This document shows, piece by piece, positions 52,833-63,422 of a DNA stretch of 64,000 nt. The stretch spans positions 68,671-132,670 of the forward strand of contig JAEZUY010000005.1 of NCBI GenBank assembly GCA_023420895.1, in the 5' to 3' direction. The notes under the pieces are model-generated. The model was given only the letters and a program-made list of their open reading frames with translations, was not told the origin of the DNA and searched no databases. The position numbers and the translations under genes were made by a program. Numbering within the stretch: the first letter of the stretch is position 1; each line of letters starts with the position of its first letter. Origin of the DNA: Bacillota bacterium (GTDB lineage: Bacteria > Bacillota > Clostridia > Tissierellales > Gottschalkiaceae).

Positions 52833-55151
52833 ATGATATTGGCAAGTTCTTCCGACAAAATCGCAGATATAGTCATACAGAAAGAATACAGATTTTCTTT
52901 TAAAAGGACAGAAAATCCTGCAGTTCTTCTTATGATAAGGGGAAATGCTGATGCAGAAACTGTGAACGGAAAATTTGAAGTAAAAGAAAATGAACTTTTA
53001 TTCCTTCAGTCAGAAGATTTCTGTTTTCTAAAGTCAAAAGGACCTTTTTTATTTGTATTTTTTGAAATAAGCAGAAGATATATGGAGTCGGCATATTTCA
53101 AGTCAGAAGGACTTGAAGTTTCATTCTATAAAAATTATGTGGACAGAGAATCTCAAGAATACGGAAATACATTTAAAAGCATGATGAAGATATGGAAAGC
53201 TTATGAAGATGAGATTGACGTAAATAGTTCAAAAGAGATAGAAAAAATATATCTTTTTCCGGATAAGAGAAACAATGAAATTATTTCAGAAAATATTTTA
53301 AATATTCTGAAAAATAAGAAGATTAGCACAGATCTTCCTAAGGACACTGTAAATCTTATAAACAGAGTAATAGACTATATGTGTGAACATAATGAAAGCT
53401 TTACACTTTTGGAATTATCAGAAATATTCAGTATAAGTTCGAATTATCTTTCAAAGATTTTTGCAGATTTCACTAAAATGAAGTATGTTGAGTTCAGAAA
53501 TAAACTCAATCTTTATAAATCTCTGAAAATTCTTGAAATTTCAGATGCGAATATAATCACGATAAGTCATGAGTCCGGATTCAGCAGCAATAAGGTGATG
53601 AATAGAACGTATCTTAAGTATCTAAAAGCTTCTCCGTCTAAAATAAGAAAAGAAATGGATGAAGAATTTGAAGAATATAGAAGATTTAGAGAAGAAAAAG
53701 CTGAATCACGTATAAAATTTATGCCGGAAATAGATTTTAGAAGTTTTATGACAGAAATAGATATGACTGGAAAAAGAGAAAAAATAAACTATAAAAATGT
53801 GAACAGTCTTATGAGTATAAAAGAGTCTATAAACAGAAACGGATGGATAGAGAGTCTCAACAGGGGAATGCTCAATGAAATAAGAGGCGAAATAAATTAT
53901 AAAGATAAAAAGTTTTTCTTAAAACTTGTAGATTATGAGATTGAGTTTAATGAAATCATAATTTCAGAAATTGAAGAGGCCTTTTCTACATTGAATTATT
54001 CACCCGAGATATTCATAAGATTCAATTTTTTAAAGTATAAAGATTATTTACGGACAGAAGAAAAATTCCAGGAAGTAATAAAGGATCACAAAAAGATTAT
54101 AGAAGAATTCCTAAAGCATCTCAAAATAATGAGAGGAAAGTCAAGCACCAGAAACCTTGCATTTGAAATAAATCTGAGTCTTTTTTCAGAAGAAATAGAG
54201 AATATAGATGCCAGAAGAAATATAAGAATGTATCTCGAACAGATATTCTCCCATATTGAAAAAGAAGTTAACAATCCAAATCTTGAAAGAGGAGTTTATC
54301 TCGGCAATATTGAAAAGCAGGAAAAGACATTCGAAAAACTCATGAATTTTGTTTATGATATAGACAGAGTGTCTTTCTCGATATGCAGTTCCGAAAGAAT
54401 AAAGGAAAAAGGAAATATATTTAATCAGATAGAGCTTATATCCGAGGATAATTGTAAAAGATTGGAATTTCTTAAAAATAGAGATTTTGGAAAAATACCG
54501 GAAATTTATATAGATGAAATAGAACTGAGCTGCAATTTAGATACTATTCCTAAAATGTATAAAAGACTTTTTGAGTCTTCGGTTTTATTTAAAGTTTTTC
54601 AGAGTTTTTATAAGATTGCAAATAATATTGAGTCTGTTTCTATAATAAATGATACGAACGGAATGAAAAGATATATTCAGATAATAACTCCAAAGGGATT
54701 TAAAAGTCCGGTGATGAATATAATTGAAATATTGAGAACTGTAAGAATAAATGAATGTGAACTAGTATATTCTGATGAAAATATAATTTTATCTCAGGAC
54801 AATAAAGATTATATTGGAATAGTAATGGCTTCAAAGTCATGGAGTCTGAAATATGTAGAGAATAATGATGTATCTAAAGTCATAGAGAGAAGAAAAATTG
54901 TTTTAAAAGGAATATCAGGAAGATATAAAATCGTTATATACAGAGTTAATCTCGAGAGCGGAAACTCTATTTATCAGCATAAGAAACTCAATTCTCTTAA
55001 ACTCCTGACTAGAGAAGAAAAAGAATATCTGAAATTAAAGTCTGTACCGGATATGGAAGGGGTTATTTTAGATTTAGAAGGAGAATGGGAAAAAGAGTTT
55101 AAAATGAAACCTTTTGAAGTTGTCATATTTAAGCTTATAGAGATTCACTAA
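52833..55151 (+). CDS. AraC family regulator with GH39-like C-terminal region (copy 1)
   Basis: 772-aa protein. Residues 1-100 form a cupin-like sensor (ENPAVLLMIRGNAD, FEVKENELLFLQ). A double AraC helix-turn-helix follows at about 180-285 (TLLELSEIFSISSNYLSKIF, ITISHESGFSSNKVMNRTYL). The last 440 residues resemble the GH39 xylosidase-like module found fused to some Firmicutes AraC proteins, including a late KPFEVVIFKLIE strand, but I find no NEP-type acid/base motif, so it is probably a non-catalytic sugar sensor. ATG at 52833 has AGGTGAG upstream. Followed by its own terminator and a paralogue. Confidence 0.8.
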   Translation: MILASSSDKIADIVIQKEYRFSFKRTENPAVLLMIRGNADAETVNGKFEVKENELLFLQSEDFCFLKSKGPFLFVFFEISRRYMESAYFKSEGLEVSFYKNYVDRESQEYGNTFKSMMKIWKAYEDEIDVNSSKEIEKIYLFPDKRNNEIISENILNILKNKKISTDLPKDTVNLINRVIDYMCEHNESFTLLELSEIFSISSNYLSKIFADFTKMKYVEFRNKLNLYKSLKILEISDANIITISHESGFSSNKVMNRTYLKYLKASPSKIRKEMDEEFEEYRRFREEKAESRIKFMPEIDFRSFMTEIDMTGKREKINYKNVNSLMSIKESINRNGWIESLNRGMLNEIRGEINYKDKKFFLKLVDYEIEFNEIIISEIEEAFSTLNYSPEIFIRFNFLKYKDYLRTEEKFQEVIKDHKKIIEEFLKHLKIMRGKSSTRNLAFEINLSLFSEEIENIDARRNIRMYLEQIFSHIEKEVNNPNLERGVYLGNIEKQEKTFEKLMNFVYDIDRVSFSICSSERIKEKGNIFNQIELISEDNCKRLEFLKNRDFGKIPEIYIDEIELSCNLDTIPKMYKRLFESSVLFKVFQSFYKIANNIESVSIINDTNGMKRYIQIITPKGFKSPVMNIIEILRTVRINECELVYSDENIILSQDNKDYIGIVMASKSWSLKYVENNDVSKVIERRKIVLKGISGRYKIVIYRVNLESGNSIYQHKKLNSLKLLTREEKEYLKLKSVPDMEGVILDLEGEWEKEFKMKPFEVVIFKLIEIH

Positions 55152-55155
55152 AAAT

Positions 55156-55179
55156 GACCGGTCTTTTCCGGTCTTTTTT
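55156..55179 (+). terminator. Intrinsic terminator after AraC copy 1
   Basis: GACCGG pairs with CCGGTC around six bases, followed by six T. Confidence 0.82.
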
Positions 55180-55413
55180 AATGAAAAAAGTTTTTAACTA
55201 AAAATGAGAAAAAAATCTAAATAAAACCCAAAAACAATTTTCAGAAATTGAATATAAAAAATGTCACTTTAAAATACATAAAAAAGAGAAATAATATATT
55301 GATTTAGGGGAGGAAATAGAAAACCCGTATTGATATTATATAGTTGGATAACATTATTCATAAAATATGAGAAAATATACTATTATTACAGGGCAGAATG
55401 AGGAGAGAAATAT

Positions 55414-57694
55414 ATGAATTGGGAAAAGAGAGAAATAGATAATGAAGTGAAGGGAAGTATCTATTTTATCAATATCAAAGAAATTCATCCGTTTTTTACT
55501 GAGAATCTTGTAGTAATTCATCCATTAGACAGTGATATCGTTCTGGAAAACAAAGAAGGAAAAAAAAACAATAAAAGAAAAAGAATTGTACGTACTCAAT
55601 CCTGATCAGCTCTGTTTTTTCTACTCTGAAAAACCGTCAGATTGTCTTGTGATGGAGTTTCAGAGTTCTCTTTTTACAGCGAACGGAAAACCTAAATTCA
55701 ATGTATCCGAAAATCTTGAAATTGGGGAAATTGAAGAAGACCTGCTTACAGCAGCTTATTACTGGATTATAATGAAAAGAAAAGAGGAAAAGTTTTCTTC
55801 AAAAGAAGAAAGAAATATTGCGGAATATATCGTGAATTTACTAAAAAACAGTTTAGAAAATTATTATTCTGAAGTGAGTTCAGATAATACCAATGCTGAA
55901 AAAATGATAAAAAAAGCCGTTATGATTACTGCTGACAGAGAGGGAATTAAAAATACCTTAACAGAAATGTCTGAAAAAATCGGGATAAGTCTGAGCTATC
56001 TCAGCAAAATATTCAAAGAAATAACGGGATTTAATTTTACTGGATATAATAATAAAGTGAGACTGTACAATGCTATAGAACTTCTGACGTCGAATTGTGA
56101 ATATCCTATGGATATGCTTAGTGTAAAAGCAGGGTTCAATTCTCAGAAAACTATGAACCGGACATTTTCAAAGATTTTAGGACAGACGCCTACTAATATA
56201 AAAAACAAATACTCAAATTATGAGAGAAGCGATATAAGCAAGATAAGCAGTATAAAACAGGATTTTTCTAATATTCCTAAAACTTTTGCTTCGATAGACA
56301 AAGATAAAAAAGAGATATTCCATCTTGTAGAGAATGAAGGTGCAGTATCAGAATATGTTCATAATAACTTCTTTAAAACAACTTTTGACAATAAGACGAC
56401 CATGCTGACTGACTATACTCGTGAAATAAAAGAGCTGGCACTCAGAACAGTTTATGTTGCAATTCAGAAGAAAAATGAAAATTACTATTTTCTGGTAGAT
56501 GGATATTCAGTAAAAGAAGAGGTTTTTCTCGATATAATTGAAAATCTTTACTATCAGGCATACAATAAATTTGAAATTATATTTGAAGTCGATATATTTG
56601 AAGAGGAAGATTATTTTTTAAATGCAGATGATATATACACTTTGCTTGACAGAGTTAATTATGAACTTACGCCTTTATTTGAAAAACTCATATTTGTTAG
56701 AAAGTTTGTAAAAGATGCTCCGATACTGATTGAGCTTAAACTTAAAAACACATATAAAGAGAGAAATGCCATTTTAAATATGGAAAAAGCGATGGAGAAG
56801 ATAAGAAATTCGCTGAATGAAAATATAGGCGGAAAAAATATTTATATAGGACTCGATATAGAAGACAGATATAAGGATGAACTTTTCTTCAAAAATATTG
56901 ACAAGAATATGTTAGAGTTTATAGATTTTATGAGATTTGATGTTGACGAGATTCCGAAAAATACAGACAGTATAGAGCAGCAGATAAATACACTTAAAGA
57001 ACTTGTAATTGACGGAAAGAAAAAACTGGAGGATATAGATCCGGAAAAAAATATGATTTATTACGTGGGAAATCTAAATATGGATATAGACATTCAGAAA
57101 ATACCTTATATATACAGAGGTGTATTTGAAAATATTCTCGCTTTTGAAGTATACCATTCATTATTAAATGAGATTAAAGGAGTCAGAACCATAACTGTTA
57201 AAGATGGGGATAAGAAATTTAAAGCTTTTCATCTTAGAGATCCTTATGGATTTAAAATGCCTCTGATGCATGCGTTTAGACAGATAAAAGATTTCAGCGG
57301 AGATGTGATTTATTCTTCTAACAGAATGTTCATAACTAAGTCGGGAGAGAATTACTGCGGATATATATACGCCGATATTGACAGATCGCTAGAAAGTGTA
57401 CTTGCTAATGAAGATGAAAGAAAGACCATTGAAACCCACAGGGTTATTCTAAAAAACATTTCAGGAAAATATAAAATTAAGACAAATCATATAGACTGTT
57501 TTAACGGTTCTCCATTTTACCATCTGAATTCATTTGAGAATTACAGATCGTTTAATATCGAAGAGAGAAACTATATAAACAGCAGAAATATTCCTGAGAT
57601 GAAAATAAGAGAAGTAGAAATTGACGGAGAGTATATTGAAGATATGGATTTAAAAGCATTTGAAACAGTGTTTATTAAATTAATTAAATTCTAA
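55414..57694 (+). CDS. AraC family regulator with GH39-like C-terminal region (copy 2), frameshift at A9
   Basis: Paralogue of the upstream gene. ATG at 55414 with GAGGAGAG upstream opens a frame that stops at 55605; the rest of the protein continues in the next frame to 57694. Removing one A from the A9 tract at 55560-55568 joins them as NKEGKKTIKEKELYVLNPDQ, giving about 759 aa with the same order as copy 1: cupin-like N-terminus, AraC HTH (LTEMSEKIGISLSYLSKIFK, DMLSVKAGFNSQKTMNRTFS), and GH39-like region ending LKAFETVFIKLIKF. It may be an assembly error, a mutation or a slippage switch. Confidence 0.78.
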
Positions 57695-57701
57695 ATATCA
57701 G

Positions 57702-57739
57702 CCTGGAAGAATTTATATAAATAATCTTCCAGGTTTTTT
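57702..57739 (+). terminator. Intrinsic terminator after AraC copy 2
   Basis: CCTGGAAGA pairs with TCTTCCAGG around a 14-base AT loop, followed by six T. Confidence 0.85.
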
Positions 57740-57764
57740 GTTTTTTTGCTTAAAGATAATGAAC

Positions 57765-57846
57765 TTGACAATAAACGTTATAAATATTAAACTGAAATAG
57801 TTAGCTTTTAAACTGTTAGGTATTGAACAGTTAGTTAACAAACTAA
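57765..57846 (+). promoter_or_regulatory. MarR-exporter promoter with inverted repeats
   Basis: TTGACA (57765-57770), 17 bases, TAAACT. Downstream are two inverted repeats: AACTGTT, 8 bases, AACAGTT (57811-57832) and TTAGTT, AACA, AACTAA (57831-57846). They overlap by two bases and are candidate operators for the MarR protein. Confidence 0.65.
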
Positions 57847-57865
57847 ATTGAAGAGGAAGATAAAT

Positions 57866-58321
57866 ATGCACTTTGGAAAACTTCTATATATTTTATCTAA
57901 TGAGCTGAGAAAACACAGTGTTGAAACTGGAAGCTTAGAAGAACTCACAGTTGTACAGACTCATATTTTAAAGTATATACTTCTATGTTCTCTTGAATGC
58001 GATTTATGTCAGAAAGATATAGAAGAAGAGTTTCAAATTAAAAAATCTACTGTATCTCAGATGCTTAAACTTATGGAAAAGAACGGTTTTATTGTGAGAT
58101 GTCCGAGTGCCGAAGATGCAAGAAGGAAGATAATAATACCAACAGAGAAATCTGAATCCATAAGAACTAAACTCATGGAGGAACTTAAAGAGGTAGAGAC
58201 GGCTATGAAAAAAGATATACCTAAAAAAGATCTTGAAACTTGTGAAAAAGTAATGAGGAAAATGGTCAATAATATGATTGAATTCAATGAGATGAAGCGA
58301 AATACAGAAAAATTAAATTAA
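57866..58321 (+). CDS. MarR family transcriptional regulator
   Basis: 151-aa winged-helix regulator: DLCQKDIEEEFQIKKSTVSQMLKLMEKNGFIVR is the recognition region, then a wing (PSAEDARRKIIIPTEK). Cys residues in LLCSLECDLCQ could sense oxidants. ATG at 57866 has AGAGGAAG upstream. It leads a MarR-ABC-ABC operon, probably as its repressor. Confidence 0.87.
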   Translation: MHFGKLLYILSNELRKHSVETGSLEELTVVQTHILKYILLCSLECDLCQKDIEEEFQIKKSTVSQMLKLMEKNGFIVRCPSAEDARRKIIIPTEKSESIRTKLMEELKEVETAMKKDIPKKDLETCEKVMRKMVNNMIEFNEMKRNTEKLN

Positions 58322-58369
58322 AAGAAAAAAAGAGGCTATTAAAAACTTAATAATGAGAGGAGAGAGGTT

Positions 58370-60106
58370 ATGAATAATACGCTTATGAAATCTATAAGAG
58401 AATATAAGAAATATTCCATATTAACACCGGTATTTGTGATTTTAGAAGTGTTTTTGGAAGTTCTAATTCCCTTTCAGATGTCTAAGATAATAGATATAGG
58501 AATTCAGAATGGGGATTTGAACTATATCATGAAAAAAGGCGTTACACTCGTTGTAATGGCGACGGTCGCTCTGGGATTCGGGATACTCTCAGGAAGAATG
58601 GCGGCTCTTGCGAGTGCAGGATTTGCGAAGAACTTAAGAAAAGACATGTTCTATAAAGTTCAGGATTTTTCGTTTGAAAATATAGACAGATTTTCGACTT
58701 CAAGTCTTGTTACACGTATGACAACAGATGTAAACAATGTACAGTTTGCATATATGCTCACGATACGTCTTCTCGCAAGAACACCAATAATGATGGTGCT
58801 TTCGCTTATAATGACACTGAATATAAATAAACAGATTGCACTGCTGTTCCTTATAGCTATTCCTATATTAGGCGGAGCGCTTATATTTATAGCAAAGAAA
58901 GCCCATCCTGTTTTTGTGGAAGTATTCGATGAATACGATGTCATGAATAACAGAGTCCAGGAAAATGTAAGTGCTGCGAGAGTTGTGAAGGCTTATGTCA
59001 GAGAAGATCATGAAATAAATAAATTTCACAAGATATCAGAAAACATATTCAGACTTTTCAATAAAGCTGAAAAGCTTGTTGCGCTCAATGCTCCTATTAT
59101 GCAGTTCACAATGTATCTTCTAGTACTTCTGATACTTCTTTTGGGAGGAAGAAATATTATATTAGGAGATATGGAAATAGGTCAGCTTACGAGTGTAATA
59201 GTTTATGCTCTTCAGATTCTGATTTCATTAATGATGGTTACATTCGTATTCATAATGATAATGGTGTCAGAAGCTTCAAGAGGAAGAATAAGAGAAGTCC
59301 TTGAAGAGGTTCCGCAGATGGACATTAATCCTGAAGGAATTACAGAGGTAAAGGACGGATCAGTTGAATTTGAAAATGTATATTTCAGCTATTCAGACGA
59401 TAAGGACGCCTGTGCTCTTAAAGATATAAATCTGGAAATTAAATCAGGAGAAGTTATAGGTATAATTGGAGGAACAGGAAGCTCAAAATCTACACTAGTT
59501 CAGCTTATCCCAAGACTTTATGATGCTACAAGCGGTACAGTGAAGGTTGGAGGAACAGATGTGAAGAACTATAATCTGGAATCTTTAAGAGATGATATAG
59601 CTATGGTTCTTCAGAAAAATGTGCTTTTTACAGGAACAATATATGACAATATAAGATGGGGAAATCCTGATGCAACTGATGAGGAGGTTCACAGAGTCTG
59701 CGAACTTGCACAGGCAGACGAGTTTATTCAGAGATTTCCTGATAAGTATGAGACACAGATAGTTCAGGGAGGAAGCAATGTTTCAGGAGGTCAGAAGCAG
59801 AGACTGTGTATTGCAAGAGCGCTTCTCAAGAAACCTAAAATTCTGATACTGGACGACTCTACAAGCGCAGTGGATACTAAAACTGATGCTAAGATAAAAG
59901 AAGGTCTTAGAAATGAAATGCCTGATACTACTAAGATAATAGTGGCTCAGAGAATTAATTCGATTGAAGAAGCAGATAAAATAATAGTTATGGAGCAGGG
60001 AGAAATAAACGGAATAGGAACATCCGAAGAGCTTCTTAAAACGAATGATATATATAGAGAAATTTATGAATCACAAGTGAAAGGCGGTGAAGAAGATGGG
60101 AAATAG
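58370..60106 (+). CDS. Heterodimeric ABC exporter subunit (degenerate-site half)
   Basis: 578-aa half-transporter, six helices plus ABC. Walker A reads GGTGSSKSTLVQ, with Ser in place of the usual Gly before Lys; signature NVSGGQKQRLCIARA; Walker B ILILDDSTSAVD with Asp instead of catalytic Glu. This is the degenerate half of a BmrCD-like pair. It overlaps the next gene. Confidence 0.9.
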   Translation: MNNTLMKSIREYKKYSILTPVFVILEVFLEVLIPFQMSKIIDIGIQNGDLNYIMKKGVTLVVMATVALGFGILSGRMAALASAGFAKNLRKDMFYKVQDFSFENIDRFSTSSLVTRMTTDVNNVQFAYMLTIRLLARTPIMMVLSLIMTLNINKQIALLFLIAIPILGGALIFIAKKAHPVFVEVFDEYDVMNNRVQENVSAARVVKAYVREDHEINKFHKISENIFRLFNKAEKLVALNAPIMQFTMYLLVLLILLLGGRNIILGDMEIGQLTSVIVYALQILISLMMVTFVFIMIMVSEASRGRIREVLEEVPQMDINPEGITEVKDGSVEFENVYFSYSDDKDACALKDINLEIKSGEVIGIIGGTGSSKSTLVQLIPRLYDATSGTVKVGGTDVKNYNLESLRDDIAMVLQKNVLFTGTIYDNIRWGNPDATDEEVHRVCELAQADEFIQRFPDKYETQIVQGGSNVSGGQKQRLCIARALLKKPKILILDDSTSAVDTKTDAKIKEGLRNEMPDTTKIIVAQRINSIEEADKIIVMEQGEINGIGTSEELLKTNDIYREIYESQVKGGEEDGK

Positions 60107-61985
60107 AAGATACGCCAAATCGGGAAGAAGCAGAAATCCTAAGAAAACTCTGAAGAGAATATTCGGATATATATTCAGAGACTATAAATTCACTTTTTTA
60201 ATAGTCGTAATATGTATAATTCTGAGTGCGCTGGCTTCTGTATCGGTATCTCTGTCTCTTAAATTTATAATAGACGACTTCATAATACCGCTTATGGGAA
60301 AAGCCAATCCGGACTTTGCAAGTTTCTACAAGGCTCTTTCTGTACTTGGACTGATATTCCTTACAGGAGTTTCAGCTTCGCTCATCTATTCACGTCTTAT
60401 GGTTAAAATAAGCCAGGGAGTTCTGAAGAAAATTAGAGATGATATGTTTGAGCATATGCAGACACTTCCTATAAGATACTTTGATGACAATACAACAGGC
60501 TCTATAATGAGTCTTTATACTAATGACACAGATACACTGCGTCAGATGATAAATCAGTCAATTCCGCAGCTTATGATGTCAGGAATGATGATTACTGCGG
60601 CATTCATATCTATGCTCGTTTTAAGTCTGCTCCTTACAGTGCTGGCTGTTCTAATGATGATACTGTTAGTATTTGTCACTAGAAAGATTGGAGGAAACAG
60701 CGGTAAATTCTTCATGAGTCAGCAGAAGAATTTAGCTGATGTCACAGGATATATAGAAGAGCATATGGACGGACAGAGAGTTGTAAAAGTGTTCAATCAT
60801 GAGGAAGAATCATGTAAAGATTTTAATAAGCTGAATGAAAAACTTTTCGAGAGTGCTTCTAGCGCTCATACTTTTGCAAACATGATGGGACCGACTGTAG
60901 GAAACATTGGAAACATTCAGTTCGTTCTGACTGCAGTATTCGGAGGAATTCTTTCGGTTTACGGAATTGGAAGTATAACTCTTGGAGTTCTTGCTTCATA
61001 TCTTCAGTTCACAAAGAGTTTCACTCAGCCGTTTATGCAGATAGCGCAGCAGTTCAACTCTATAGTAATGGCGCTTGCAGGAGCTGAGAGAATATTCGAT
61101 ATGATGGACAAAAAGTCTGAAGTCGATGAAGGAAAAGTAACTCTTGTCAGAGCCGAGATAGATTCGGACGGCGAAATAAAAGAAACTCAGGAAAGAACAG
61201 GCATCTGGGCATGGAAAGTGCCTGAGAATGGAGGCCACAGATATGTTGAACTTAAAGGTGATGTGAGATTCAAGAATATGACTTTCGGATATGATAAAGA
61301 TAAAACTGTTCTCGAGGATCTTACACTTTATGCAGAACCGGGAGAAAAACTGGCGTTTGTAGGTTCAACAGGAGCTGGTAAAACTACTATAATAAATCTC
61401 ATAAACAGATTTTATGACGTCAATGAAGGTGAAATACTCTATGACGGAATAAATGTAAACGATATAAAAAAAGATGATCTCCGTAATTCTTTAGGAATAG
61501 TTCTTCAGGACACGCATCTCTTCACTGGAACTATTATGGAAAATATAAGATACGGAAGACTCGATGCGACAGATGAAGAAGTTCGTGAAGCGGCAAAACT
61601 CGCATGTGCGGACAGCTTTATAAAAATGCTTCCAGACGGATATGATACAGTTCTTACAGGAGACGGATCTGAGCTTTCACAAGGTCAGAGACAGCTGCTT
61701 TCTATAGCCAGAGCGGCAATCGCCGAAACACCGGTTCTTATACTTGATGAGGCGACTTCAAGTATAGATACGAGAACTGAGAGCATAGTTCAGAGAGGTA
61801 TGGACAATTTAATGAAAGGACGCACAGTTTTTGTAATAGCTCACAGACTTTCAACTATAAGAAACAGTGATGTTATTATAGTCCTTGAACATGGAAAGAT
61901 AATAGAAAGAGGAACTCATGAAGAGCTTATTAACCTTGGAGGAACTTATTACGAGCTTTATACTGGAAATCGCGAACTTTCATAA
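60096..61985 (+). CDS. Heterodimeric ABC exporter subunit (canonical half)
   Basis: About 629 aa with a basic N-terminal extension (RRYAKSGRSRNPKKT), six helices, an inserted charged segment before the ABC domain (ETQERTGIWAWKVPENGGH), Walker A GSTGAGKTTIINLI, signature LSQGQRQLLSIARA and Walker B LILDEATSSIDTRTE with catalytic Glu. ATG at 60096 is preceded by GGTG and overlaps the end of the upstream gene by 11 bases. Confidence 0.9.
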   Translation: MGNRRYAKSGRSRNPKKTLKRIFGYIFRDYKFTFLIVVICIILSALASVSVSLSLKFIIDDFIIPLMGKANPDFASFYKALSVLGLIFLTGVSASLIYSRLMVKISQGVLKKIRDDMFEHMQTLPIRYFDDNTTGSIMSLYTNDTDTLRQMINQSIPQLMMSGMMITAAFISMLVLSLLLTVLAVLMMILLVFVTRKIGGNSGKFFMSQQKNLADVTGYIEEHMDGQRVVKVFNHEEESCKDFNKLNEKLFESASSAHTFANMMGPTVGNIGNIQFVLTAVFGGILSVYGIGSITLGVLASYLQFTKSFTQPFMQIAQQFNSIVMALAGAERIFDMMDKKSEVDEGKVTLVRAEIDSDGEIKETQERTGIWAWKVPENGGHRYVELKGDVRFKNMTFGYDKDKTVLEDLTLYAEPGEKLAFVGSTGAGKTTIINLINRFYDVNEGEILYDGINVNDIKKDDLRNSLGIVLQDTHLFTGTIMENIRYGRLDATDEEVREAAKLACADSFIKMLPDGYDTVLTGDGSELSQGQRQLLSIARAAIAETPVLILDEATSSIDTRTESIVQRGMDNLMKGRTVFVIAHRLSTIRNSDVIIVLEHGKIIERGTHEELINLGGTYYELYTGNRELS

Positions 61986-62040
61986 AAGAAAAATATATAT
62001 GTTATAATATAGGCACTGAATCTATCATGGAGGTGGAAAA

Positions 62041-62280
62041 GTGCTTACAGTTAAATGTGCTTACTGCAAGACGAAACTTTACAAATATCTTAAGGTAGGG
62101 CATGGAAAAGTTCTGCGCTGCCATAAGAGTAAAATAAAGAAAGTCTTCAATGAGCCTGTGATAGAAAACGGAGAAGTGAAATGTCCGAAATGCGGAGGAG
62201 TTTTTGCAAGAGATGAAGAGAAATACTTCGATATGATAAGAGACGGATTCACTTATACCGGCACTAAAGTAAATAAATAG
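62041..62280 (+). CDS. Small zinc-ribbon-type protein, unknown function
   Basis: 79-aa protein starting with GTG after GGAGGTGG. CAYCKTK near the N-terminus, a basic middle with RCHKSKIKK, and CPKCGGVFARDEEKYFDMI: Cys/His pairs that could hold zinc. No known family recognised. Own terminator follows. Confidence 0.7.
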   Translation: MLTVKCAYCKTKLYKYLKVGHGKVLRCHKSKIKKVFNEPVIENGEVKCPKCGGVFARDEEKYFDMIRDGFTYTGTKVNK

Positions 62281-62303
62281 AAAGCTAAACAGAAATAGAT
62301 TCA

Positions 62304-62331
62304 GGCGGAGACTCTTGTCTCCGCCTTTTTT
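62304..62331 (+). terminator. Intrinsic terminator after the zinc-ribbon gene
   Basis: GGCGGAGAC pairs with GTCTCCGCC around TCTT, followed by six T. Confidence 0.9.
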
Positions 62332-62414
62332 ATGTAAAATTGTGTTAAACTAATGGTGAAATGATTTAAAAAAATTTTAAAATAGAATACATATAAATGG
62401 AAAGGAAAATAAGC

Positions 62415-63389
62415 ATGAAAGAGATATATATTGGAGATATAGAAGGATTCAGAATTGGAAATGCTGAAAATAAAGAAGCTGCAACAGGATGCACAGCTGT
62501 AATAAGTGAAGAAGGAGCAGTTGGAGGAGCCAATACAAGAGGCGGAGGACCTGCATCAAGAGAAACTGAACTCTTAAAACCTGAGAATATGGTTCAGAAG
62601 ATACACTGTGTAATGCTTTCAGGAGGAAGCGCATATGGGCTCGATGCTTGCAGCGGCGCTATGAAATATCTTGAAGAGAAGAATATCGGTTTTGATGTAG
62701 GAGTAGGGGTAGTTCCGATAGTGTGCGGAGCATCGATATTTGATCTTGCAGTCGGAGACTCTAAGATAAGACCTGATAAAGAAATGGGTTATGAAGCCTG
62801 TGTGAATTCAGAAAAAAATGAATTTAAAGAAGGAAATTTTGGAGAAGGAACTGGCGCTTCAGTGGGAAAAATATTAGGAAAAGACTATGCCATGAAATCA
62901 GGACTCGGAACGTATGCAGTGAAAATAGGAGATATAAAAATAAGCGCTGTAGTTTCAGTAAATGCGCTTGGAGATGTTTTCGATATGGAAGAAGGCAGAA
63001 CAGTATCCGGGCTTCTGAATGAAGATAAAAAAAGTTTCAGAAGCAGTTTCTCTGTAATGGCTAGTTCAGCAGATAAAGGAAAGAACGTATTTGGAAATAA
63101 TACGACGATAGGATGTATAATCACTAATGCTGATTTAACTAAAACTGAAGTTAACAGGGTAGCGAGAATTGCTCATAACGGATTTGCAAAAAGCATAAGT
63201 CCTGCACATACATCAGCAGACGGAGATACAATATTCGCTATGGCTTCAGGCAGAGCGGAAGCCGATGTTGATGTTATAGCTCAGGTGGCTGCAGAAGTCA
63301 TGAGAAAGGCTGTAATAAGAGCGGCTAAAAAAGCCGAGTCTGAATACGGACTGATATCTCACAATGAAATTAATAAAACTGTGTTATAA
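62415..63389 (+). CDS. P1 family peptidase (DmpA/BapA type)
   Basis: 324-aa N-terminal-nucleophile hydrolase. IGNAENKEAATGCTAVISEEGA and GGANTRGGGPASRETELL at the start, LSGGSAYGLDACSGAMKYL, and NNTTIGCIITNADLTK, where autocleavage before the second Thr gives the catalytic nucleophile. Family members cut N-terminal residues or beta-peptides. ATG at 62415 is chosen since AAAGGA lies upstream within the reading frame of the earlier ATG at 62397. Confidence 0.9.
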   Translation: MKEIYIGDIEGFRIGNAENKEAATGCTAVISEEGAVGGANTRGGGPASRETELLKPENMVQKIHCVMLSGGSAYGLDACSGAMKYLEEKNIGFDVGVGVVPIVCGASIFDLAVGDSKIRPDKEMGYEACVNSEKNEFKEGNFGEGTGASVGKILGKDYAMKSGLGTYAVKIGDIKISAVVSVNALGDVFDMEEGRTVSGLLNEDKKSFRSSFSVMASSADKGKNVFGNNTTIGCIITNADLTKTEVNRVARIAHNGFAKSISPAHTSADGDTIFAMASGRAEADVDVIAQVAAEVMRKAVIRAAKKAESEYGLISHNEINKTVL

Positions 63390-63422
63390 TTAAGAAATAA
63401 AATCATTAAAGAAGTGATGTAA

